Origin: Spirochaetales bacterium
Lineage (GTDB): Bacteria > Spirochaetota > Spirochaetia > SZUA-6 > DRHE01
Assembly (NCBI GenBank): GCA_016935715.1
Contig: JAFGQJ010000079.1
Coordinates: forward strand, 1-10,842
Length of the DNA stretch: 10,842 nucleotides
Direction of reading: 5' to 3'
Both the position numbers and the translations under genes were made by a program. Shown here in pieces: positions 5,522 to 10,842 of the stretch. The notes under the pieces were generated by a model, which searched no databases, was not told the origin of the DNA, and saw only the letters and a list, made by a program, of their open reading frames with translations. Position 1 is the first letter of the stretch, and every line of letters begins with the position of its first letter.

Positions 5522-7015
5522 ATGGCCTTCGGCACCCTGGAGGAGGTATTCCGCTACATCGAGTCCTTCACCAATCTGGAAAAATCCGGATCCCTGTTCT
5601 CCTCCCGCAGCTACCGCCTGGACAGGATGCGGCCGCTTCTGCAGCGATTCGGGCAGCCCCAGCTCGCCTACCGGACGATCCACATCGCCGGCACCAAGGG
5701 CAAGGGCTCCACCGCGACCCTGCTGGCCCACGGACTGCGGGCCGCCGGCGTGCGAACGGGACTGTACACCTCCCCCCACGTGACGAGCTACATGGAGCGC
5801 ATGGAGGTGCTCGGCAGCCCCCCCGACGTGCCCAAGGTTCTCGAGCTGGCCGAGCGGATCCGGGCCGCCGTGGAACGGCTGCCGGAGAAAACGGTCGGGA
5901 GCATGGGACCCCCCAACACCTTTGAGCTGCTGACCCTGCTGGCCTTCTGCTACTTCCGCGAGACGAGCTGCGAGTACGTCGTGGTGGAGACGGGCATCGG
6001 CGGCCGGCTGGATGCCACCAACCTGGTCGATCCCGAGCTGTGCCTGATCACCCCGATCGAGCTGGAGCACACCGAGGTGCTGGGGGACAGCCTGCAGGCC
6101 ATCGCCCGGGAGAAGGCCGGGATCTTCAAGGCGGGCAAGCCGGTCTTCTCCGCGCCCCAGCGGGAGGAGGTCCGCACCGAGCTGAAGCTTGCCGCCGCCC
6201 GGACCGGCTGTGCCATCGAGTTCCTGGACGAGCGGCTGCGTTCTTTCCGGACCCATTTCACGACGGATGGGACCGAGGTCCGCTTCACCCTGGAGGGGGG
6301 CGCAGAGGTCCGCTACCGACTGGCCCTGATCGGTTCCCCCCAGGCCGAGAACGCCGCCCTGGTGCATCTGGCCGTGCAGGAGTGCCTGCCGCAGGTGCTG
6401 CCGTCGCTGGCACGGGGCTTCGCCGCAGCCCGCCTTCCGGCCCGGATGGAGATCCTGCAGCGCGATCCGGTCGTGGTGATCGACGGAGCGCACACGCCCC
6501 GTTCGGTGCAGGCTGTGCTCGACACCTTCAGGCGGCTGTTCGGAAGCCGGGGCGTGCTGCTGTTCGCCGCCGCGGCGGGCAAGAGGATCAGCGAGATGGC
6601 GGAGATCCTGGCTCCCGCGTTCCGCGATATCGTGGTCACCACCCCCGGGACATTCCGGGAGAGCAACGCCGCGGAGGTATACGAAGCATTCCGGCGATGG
6701 AATGCGAACCCCCTCCTGATACCGGACACGAAACGGGCGCTCGAGCAGGCCCGGAGCCTGGCCGGGACCGAGCGGCCCCTGCTGGTCACCGGCTCATTTT
6801 ACCTTGGAGGTCTGGTTCGCGAGGTGCTATACTTGGAGTATGAGGCTTTCGCGGATCGTGCTGCCGCTGTGGATCGTTCTTCTGCTGATCGTTCCCCTCT
6901 CCGCGATCGCAGCCCAGGATCAGGACAGCGACGGGGAGGAGAAGATCGAGGAGGCGATCAAAAAGATCGAGGAGGAGGAAGAAGCAGCGCAGGGGAAGAA
7001 GAAGTCCGGCTGTAA
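5522..7015 (+). CDS. folC: Bifunctional dihydrofolate synthase/folylpolyglutamate synthase
   Basis: FolC joins glutamate to dihydropteroate and adds further gamma-glutamates to folates, using ATP. The Mur-ligase fold is clear: P-loop HIAGTKGKGST (about 54-64), TSPHVTSYMERM, the VVETGIGGRLDATN motif, an EHTEVLGDS metal region with EKAGIFK, and the C-terminal ligase domain with RMEIL and DGAHTP (Asp321-His324). The GSFYLGG motif near residue 430 normally lies close to the protein's end. Here the frame continues about 55 more residues of low-complexity Arg/Asp/Ser/Gly sequence, overlapping the next gene's start (6840) by 176 bases. A TGA in another frame at 6841-6843 forms ATGA with that start, so the ancestral stop may be there with a one-base indel upstream. 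Start ATG 5522 has GAGGGA (5505-5510) before it, overlapping the phosphatase stop. Confidence 0.93.
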   Translation: MAFGTLEEVFRYIESFTNLEKSGSLFSSRSYRLDRMRPLLQRFGQPQLAYRTIHIAGTKGKGSTATLLAHGLRAAGVRTGLYTSPHVTSYMERMEVLGSPPDVPKVLELAERIRAAVERLPEKTVGSMGPPNTFELLTLLAFCYFRETSCEYVVVETGIGGRLDATNLVDPELCLITPIELEHTEVLGDSLQAIAREKAGIFKAGKPVFSAPQREEVRTELKLAAARTGCAIEFLDERLRSFRTHFTTDGTEVRFTLEGGAEVRYRLALIGSPQAENAALVHLAVQECLPQVLPSLARGFAAARLPARMEILQRDPVVVIDGAHTPRSVQAVLDTFRRLFGSRGVLLFAAAAGKRISEMAEILAPAFRDIVVTTPGTFRESNAAEVYEAFRRWNANPLLIPDTKRALEQARSLAGTERPLLVTGSFYLGGLVREVLYLEYEAFADRAAAVDRSSADRSPLRDRSPGSGQRRGGEDRGGDQKDRGGGRSSAGEEEVRL

Positions 7016-7652
7016 ACGGGACGAGGAGGACTCGTATACCCTGTTCGATTTCTTCATGGACCTGTTGGGTGAGATCTTCTGGGGGTACTGCGCCTCGGTT
7101 CGCTTCTCCGACTATCCCTACGCCGAGCCGGCCGACTACCGCTTCAGCACCTTGTCCTATCTGGATTTCAGCAACCGGAAATTCGTGTCTCTTCAGGCCA
7201 GCGCGGACCTGGCCAACCACCTGGACGGCACCTGGGGGAACATCAACCTCCTGACCCTCCAGCTGGCCGCCGTGCACTTCAACGTGTTCAATCAGACGAT
7301 CTTCTCCGGCTCCACGACCCTTTCGACCGTGGCGTTCAACGGAGGCCTGTCGCTGCTGCTGGGTAATTTCGCCTTGAGCGGCTTCTGCGGCGGATACATC
7401 GTAACCACCACCGATACCGCCACGTTCTGCGCGGGGCTCAGCTCCCGGATTTTTCTGCCCGCCAACCTGTATGCGGACATCTACATCCTGGCCGCCGCCC
7501 TGAGCGAGGCGGCCCAGTTCAGGCACCTGACCGCCACCCTGAACCTGGCTCTGTGGCGCTTCTCCGTAGGAGTGGGGTACAACCGCAGCCGCTTTGTGGA
7601 CAGGGACAGCCTCTTCGCCGGGCCCTGCCTGAAGGTCAGCTTCTGGCTGTAG
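6840..7652 (+). CDS. Exported outer-membrane beta-barrel-like protein with charged N-terminal segment
   Basis: I cannot assign a named family. The 270-residue product starts with a signal peptide: basic MRLSR, a Leu/Ile/Val core, and likely cleavage after SAIAA near residue 22. Then comes a highly charged stretch (about 25-60, with EEKIEEAIKKIEEEEE and KKKSGCKRDEED), probably a short helix. From about residue 85 to the end, alternating hydrophobic/polar strands with aromatic girdle residues (such as FALSGFCGGYIV and WRFSVGVGYNRSRF), ending LKVSFWL, indicate a beta-barrel in the outer membrane. ATG 6840 is chosen because it begins the signal peptide; the frame is open to TTG 6804, which would add a non-signal extension. 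It overlaps the folC frame and is followed 24 bases later by a membrane protein gene. Role unknown. Confidence 0.7.
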   Translation: MRLSRIVLPLWIVLLLIVPLSAIAAQDQDSDGEEKIEEAIKKIEEEEEAAQGKKKSGCKRDEEDSYTLFDFFMDLLGEIFWGYCASVRFSDYPYAEPADYRFSTLSYLDFSNRKFVSLQASADLANHLDGTWGNINLLTLQLAAVHFNVFNQTIFSGSTTLSTVAFNGGLSLLLGNFALSGFCGGYIVTTTDTATFCAGLSSRIFLPANLYADIYILAAALSEAAQFRHLTATLNLALWRFSVGVGYNRSRFVDRDSLFAGPCLKVSFWL

Positions 7653-7676
7653 AGGGCTCGACGGAGAGAAGACCCG

Positions 7677-8054
7677 ATGCAGAGCGCTCTCACAATCCTC
7701 CACGTCGCCTGTGCCGCCGTGCTCCTCGCCGCCCACGCCCTGTTCTTCTTTCGCGGGCTGGCCATCGAAGCGGGAAGCTTCAAACCGGGAAAAGCCGATC
7801 ATCTGGCCCGCGGCCTGTCCCAGGCGCTTCTGCCGGCTGCGGTCTTGAGCGGATTGCTCCTGAGAGCAGTCGGAGCTCCGCCGCACTCCCTGCTCCATCT
7901 CCTGCTGGGGCTGGCGCCTCTGGCCGCCATCCCCGTCGCCTACTTCACCCGGGTGGCGCTGAAAAAGCGCCGGCAGGTCCCCTGGATACTGCCGGCCGTG
8001 AATCTCCTCCTGTTGTGCGCCGCCGTGATAACGGGTATCCTTGCAGTGAGGTAG
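7677..8054 (+). CDS. Small four-helix membrane protein, SirB-like
   Basis: The 125-residue product has about four hydrophobic helices (near 5-27, 44-66, 69-92 and 100-123) with basic KPGK and ALKKRRQ loops, so it is an inner-membrane protein. The opening LTILHVACAAVLLAAHALFFFRG, with His9 and a positively charged helix end, and the overall helix pattern resemble the SirB family (named for an invasion regulator; biochemical role unclear). The match is by pattern and memory only, and CopD-like proteins are an alternative. GGAG at 7663-7666 precedes ATG 7677. The gene sits 24 bases after the barrel gene and 7 bases before the macrodomain gene, so it is very likely co-transcribed. Confidence 0.75.
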   Translation: MQSALTILHVACAAVLLAAHALFFFRGLAIEAGSFKPGKADHLARGLSQALLPAAVLSGLLLRAVGAPPHSLLHLLLGLAPLAAIPVAYFTRVALKKRRQVPWILPAVNLLLLCAAVITGILAVR

Positions 8055-8061
8055 CACGGAC

Positions 8062-8604
8062 ATGGAAGGGACGAAACTGCTGAAGGGAAGACTGGTGGTT
8101 ACCACCGGGGATATCACCCGCATGAATACCGGGGCGATCGTAAACGCCGCCAACTCATCCCTGATGGGCGGCGGAGGCGTGGACGGGGCCATCCATCGGG
8201 CCGGCGGCCCTGCGATCCTGGAGGAATGCAGGCAGATACGCCGCACCCGCTTTCCGGACGGGCTTCCCGCCGGGGAGGCGGTTGCAACGACGGGGGGAGA
8301 TCTGCCCGCCCGCTACGTGATCCACACCGTCGGCCCGGTCTGGCACGGCGGAGGCTCGGGAGAAGCGCAGAAGCTGGCCAGCTGCTACCGAAGATGCCTG
8401 GAGGAGGCGGCCGATCTCTCCGTGAAAGACGTGGCCTTCCCGGCGATCTCCACCGGCGTCTACCACTACCCCAAGGACCAGGCAGCCCGGGTCGCCTACG
8501 CCGCGGTCCGGGATTTCCTGGCCTCCTCCAGGGTGCCGCAAACCGTTTACCTCGTGTTCTACTCCCCAGAAGACGCCCGCCTGTTTCTCGAGGCGACGGG
8601 GTGA
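8062..8604 (+). CDS. Macrodomain protein, O-acetyl-ADP-ribose deacetylase/ADP-ribosyl hydrolase type
   Basis: The 180-residue protein is a single MacroD/YmdB-type macrodomain. This class hydrolyses O-acetyl-ADP-ribose and ADP-ribosylated acidic residues. Visible are TTGDIT (14-19) binding the adenine side, IVNAANSSLMGGGGVDGAIHRAGG (26-49) with Asn31 and Asp41 of the catalytic loop, and the phosphate-binding STGVYHYP loop (130-137), where most relatives have GVYGYP, so His135 replaces Gly. The length is typical for a stand-alone enzyme. TGAGG at 8047-8051 serves as ribosome binding site. It is 7 bases after the membrane protein gene and 10 bases before the NFACT gene. No ADP-ribosyltransferase or sirtuin is in the window, so it is likely housekeeping rather than a toxin-antitoxin partner. 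Confidence 0.92.
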   Translation: MEGTKLLKGRLVVTTGDITRMNTGAIVNAANSSLMGGGGVDGAIHRAGGPAILEECRQIRRTRFPDGLPAGEAVATTGGDLPARYVIHTVGPVWHGGGSGEAQKLASCYRRCLEEAADLSVKDVAFPAISTGVYHYPKDQAARVAYAAVRDFLASSRVPQTVYLVFYSPEDARLFLEATG

Positions 8605-8614
8605 GAGCCGGCCC

Positions 8615-10051
8615 TTGTCTCTGAACTGGCGGGAGATCGACGCGATCCTGGAGGAGATCCCCTTCGGGAATTCGCTGATCCGGGACGTGTATCAGCCGAG
8701 GCTTCCGCAGCTGGTTCTCGAGCTCTACAGGCCGGGCCGCGCCTTCCGCGTGCTGTTCTCCTTCGCCAACCCCACCTGCCGCCTCCACCTGCTGTCCCCT
8801 TCGCGCAGGCCGGTGAAACCGGCCAAAGCCCAGCGCTTCGTGTCGTTTCTGCGCGCCCGCATCCGGGGAGGACGGATCGTTTCCGCCCGGCAGATAGGAC
8901 AGCAGCGCATCGTCCGCATCGAGGTGAAAAAAGCGGATACCCCGGTGCTGCTCTGGTGCCGGCTGTGGGCCGCGGCGGCGAATATGATCGTGACCACCCC
9001 CGACGGAACGATCCTCGATGCCCTGTACCGCCGGCCGAAGCGCGGCGAGGTCTCCGGAGGGACGTACAGCCCGGAGCAGGATATTGCCGCGGGACGCTCC
9101 GCTTCCGCCGGAGCGGAAGATCGTTTTTCGATTCGGGACTTTCCCGCCCCGGGGAGCTTCAACGAGCGCGTGGAGCGATACTACCTCGACCTGGAGGGGG
9201 AGCGGGAGCTGGCGGGCTTGAGCAGCAGCGCGCTCAACCGCCTGCGCAGGGAGGAGAACCGTTTGCTGGCCTCGCTCCAGAACCTCGACAAGCGCAGCGA
9301 TCAGTACCGGGAGCTCGAAAACAACAAGAAATGGGGTGATCTCATTCTGTCCAACATACACACCCTGAAAAAAGGGGATCGGTGGCTCACCGTGGCGGAC
9401 AGCGACGACCCGGACAAGACGTGGGACATCGAGCTGGATCCTTCAGTCTCTCCCGCGCAGAACGCGGAGCGCTACTACCGGCGCTACCGCAAAGCCAGGA
9501 CAGGGGCGGAGAGCCTGGAGCAGGACCGGCAGGTGCAGCGGCGGCAGCTCGAAGCCGTCCGCGAGCGGATCCAAGCGATCGAGCACGACCAGGTGGACGC
9601 GGAGGGACTGCGGCAGGTGCTGCGCGGCACGAAGAGGAAACGCCGGCAGGCCGGCGAGGACAGCCTGCCGGGCCTGTCCTTCACCTCCGGCCGCTTCACC
9701 ATCCTGGTGGGCAGAAACGCCCGGGAAAACGAGGCCCTGCTGAGACGCCACGTGCGCGGCAACGACACCTGGCTGCACGCCAGGGATTATCCAGGCGGGT
9801 ACGTGTTCATCCGTTCGATCCCGGGCAAGAGCATTCCCCTCGAGACCCTGCTGGACGCGGCAAACCTGGCCCTCCAGTACAGCAAAGCCAGGCAGTCCGC
9901 TCAGGGGGACGTGTTCTACACACGGGTCAAGTATCTGAAACGGGTAAAGGATTCCAAAGCCGGCCTGGTCGTACCTACCCAGGAGAAGAACCTTCACGTG
10001 AAGCTCGACCCGGGCCGGGTCCGGCGCCTGCAGGGCAGCAGCTTTTATTGA
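8615..10051 (+). CDS. NFACT-family (RqcH/Rqc2-like) ribosome quality control protein, compact form
   Basis: NFACT proteins bind stalled 50S subunits and recruit tRNA to add C-terminal tails to blocked nascent chains. This 478-residue member has NFACT-N (about 1-150, with LNWREIDAILEEI and RIVSARQIGQQRIVRIEV), a coiled-coil middle (about 180-340, including NAERYYRRYRKAR) and NFACT-R (about 360-478, with TILVGRNARENEALLRR, NDTWLHARDYPGGYVFIR, ALQYSKARQS, and a KAGLVVP end). It is about 90 residues shorter than Bacillus RqcH, and I see no helix-hairpin-helix segment. The conserved Asp-Arg pair at 97-98 of RqcH reads Gln97-Arg98. The start is TTG 8615, giving MSLNWRE as I recall for spirochaetal relatives; GAGAG a few bases upstream is a weak binding site. 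Older databases would call it fibronectin-binding. Confidence 0.9.
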   Translation: MSLNWREIDAILEEIPFGNSLIRDVYQPRLPQLVLELYRPGRAFRVLFSFANPTCRLHLLSPSRRPVKPAKAQRFVSFLRARIRGGRIVSARQIGQQRIVRIEVKKADTPVLLWCRLWAAAANMIVTTPDGTILDALYRRPKRGEVSGGTYSPEQDIAAGRSASAGAEDRFSIRDFPAPGSFNERVERYYLDLEGERELAGLSSSALNRLRREENRLLASLQNLDKRSDQYRELENNKKWGDLILSNIHTLKKGDRWLTVADSDDPDKTWDIELDPSVSPAQNAERYYRRYRKARTGAESLEQDRQVQRRQLEAVRERIQAIEHDQVDAEGLRQVLRGTKRKRRQAGEDSLPGLSFTSGRFTILVGRNARENEALLRRHVRGNDTWLHARDYPGGYVFIRSIPGKSIPLETLLDAANLALQYSKARQSAQGDVFYTRVKYLKRVKDSKAGLVVPTQEKNLHVKLDPGRVRRLQGSSFY

Positions 10052-10075
10052 TTTCCTCGGCTGAATCGATAATAC
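10048..10075 (+). promoter_or_regulatory. Weak possible promoter before the MEMO gene
   Basis: The 34 bases between the NFACT stop and ATG 10086 are the AT-richest spacer of this operon. TTGATT (10048-10053, overlapping the stop) and TAATAC (10070-10075), 16 bases apart, could be a promoter. GATAAT at 10068-10073 is a better -10 box but is spaced only 14. No Shine-Dalgarno sequence precedes the ATG. Confidence 0.2.
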
Positions 10076-10085
10076 TTCTAGTTGT

Positions 10086-10842
10086 ATGAACGGCCATTCC
10101 GAAAACGGCAAGACGGTTCGACCATCGACGATCGAGGGGATTTTCTATCCGGCCGAAAAAGGCGCTCTGTCCACCCGGCTGCACGATCTGCTCAACCACA
10201 CGGACACCGCCCCGGCCGGGAATCTGCACAGCATCATCGTGCCCCACGCCGCCATGGACTATTGCGGTTCGATAGCAGCGCCCGCGTACAGGGCTGCTGC
10301 GGATCGAGATGTCGATACCGTGGTGCTGCTCGGCCCGGTGCACAGAGAACCGGAAGAGGCGGTGCTTCTGCCCCGATCCCAGGTTTTCCAGACACCTCTG
10401 GGAGCCAGTGCCGTCGGGGAGAGGGACCTGGAGAACCTGGCGGCCGTCTCGACCGTCTTCCGGGTGGACGACATCCCCCACCTGGAGGAACACTGCCTGG
10501 AAGCCCAGCTTCCCTTCGTTCAGCACCTGTTTCCCCGAGCCTCCATCGTCCCTATCCTCCTCGGCAGACCCTCCCGGTCCCTGGTGAAGCTTGTGACCGA
10601 TGCCCTGTGGGCCCTGTACGAGGAAAGGATCGCTTCGACCCTTTTCGTGGTCACCGCCAACATGACCTGCAACACGGACGAAAAAACCAGCCAGAAACAA
10701 GCCGCCCAGGTCATCGGCTGGATCAACAGCGGGGATTGGCAGTCCCTCATCGAGGCGGCGGAAACGAAACGGATCTGCTCTTGTGGCGCCGGTTGCGTAG
10801 CTGCTATACTCCTGTTGAACAGCAGGCTGGGAGGAACGGTCA
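10086..10842 (+). CDS. MEMO1/AmmeMemoRadiSam protein B family, partial at right edge
   Basis: The frame is open from ATG 10086 to the window end: 252 codons, C-terminus missing. The MEMO family folds like class III extradiol dioxygenases; the human member binds copper or iron through His49, His81, Asp189, His192 and Cys244, and the bacterial role is unknown. Here IEGIFYPAE (16-24), IIVPHAAMDYCGS (50-62, His54), VVLLGPVHREP (79-89, His86), HLEEHCLEAQLPF (132-144) and ICSCGAGCV (230-238) match the family in order. The stretch usually written SSDxSHY reads TANMTCNTD (190-198), so the Asp and His metal ligands become Asn192 and Cys195. The family typically neighbours an AMMECR1 protein and a radical SAM enzyme; neither is visible here but they may lie beyond the edge. 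It follows NFACT by 34 bases. Confidence 0.82.
   Translation, partial: MNGHSENGKTVRPSTIEGIFYPAEKGALSTRLHDLLNHTDTAPAGNLHSIIVPHAAMDYCGSIAAPAYRAAADRDVDTVVLLGPVHREPEEAVLLPRSQVFQTPLGASAVGERDLENLAAVSTVFRVDDIPHLEEHCLEAQLPFVQHLFPRASIVPILLGRPSRSLVKLVTDALWALYEERIASTLFVVTANMTCNTDEKTSQKQAAQVIGWINSGDWQSLIEAAETKRICSCGAGCVAAILLLNSRLGGTV

Noticed and set aside
4676..6493. 605-codon open frame on the - strand across the phosphatase and folC genes
   Set aside because: It lies antisense to two genes with complete catalytic motifs; its Gly/Gln/Leu/His-rich product has no recognisable motif and is a by-product of high GC.
8062..8604. Macrodomain as antitoxin of an ADP-ribosylation toxin-antitoxin or defence system
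   Set aside because: No ADP-ribosyltransferase, DarT-like or sirtuin gene lies nearby; neighbours are housekeeping genes.
8114..9361. 415-codon open frame on the - strand
   Set aside because: Antisense to the macrodomain and NFACT genes, Arg/Pro/Gly-rich, no family features.

Overview
The window is GC-rich and gene-dense. It looks like chromosomal DNA of a diderm bacterium, most likely a spirochaete (Spirochaetaceae-like). The reasons are a compact NFACT/Rqc2-like protein whose N-terminus resembles what I recall of the spirochaetal version, two outer-membrane beta-barrel-like proteins (one intact, one decayed), and tightly packed operons. The assignment rests on memory of families, not on a search. 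I see no tRNA, rRNA, CRISPR array, insertion sequence, phage gene or convincing intrinsic terminator.

Left part (1-2460, + strand): a full NarL/LuxR-type response regulator is followed, after a 201-base spacer holding a 26-base near-perfect palindrome, by a second paralogous receiver domain with no DNA-binding domain. The frame of that receiver runs without a stop into the start of a membrane acyltransferase (Acyltransferase_3) gene, so either the receiver lost its output domain by deletion or a frameshift sits at the junction. No histidine kinase is present; it may lie upstream of base 1.

Middle, - strand (2457-4695): a decayed 3' end of an outer-membrane barrel gene lies next to a pseudouridine catabolism operon. 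The operon reads a 50-residue unknown small protein, then a PfkB-type kinase (psuK-like), then pseudouridine-5'-phosphate glycosidase (psuG), with kinase and glycosidase overlapping at GTGA. Together they would phosphorylate pseudouridine and cleave it to uracil and ribose 5-phosphate.

Right part, + strand (4811-10842): a probable long operon starts from the divergent 115-base intergenic region. It encodes a histidine-family phosphatase, FolC (dihydrofolate/folylpolyglutamate synthase), an exported outer-membrane barrel-like protein with an acidic-basic N-terminal segment, a small four-helix membrane protein (SirB-like), a macrodomain ADP-ribose hydrolase/deacetylase, an NFACT (RqcH/Rqc2-like) protein and, running off the right edge, a MEMO1/AMMECR-associated family protein.

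No clearly new defence or mobile system is visible. The points most worth a second look are the altered key residues in the NFACT protein (Asp-Arg changed to Gln-Arg, no helix-hairpin-helix segment) and in the MEMO protein (Asp and His of the metal site replaced by Asn and Cys). Three frame anomalies also stand out: receiver/acyltransferase, the barrel remnant, and the folC 3' end. They could be real decay or assembly errors.
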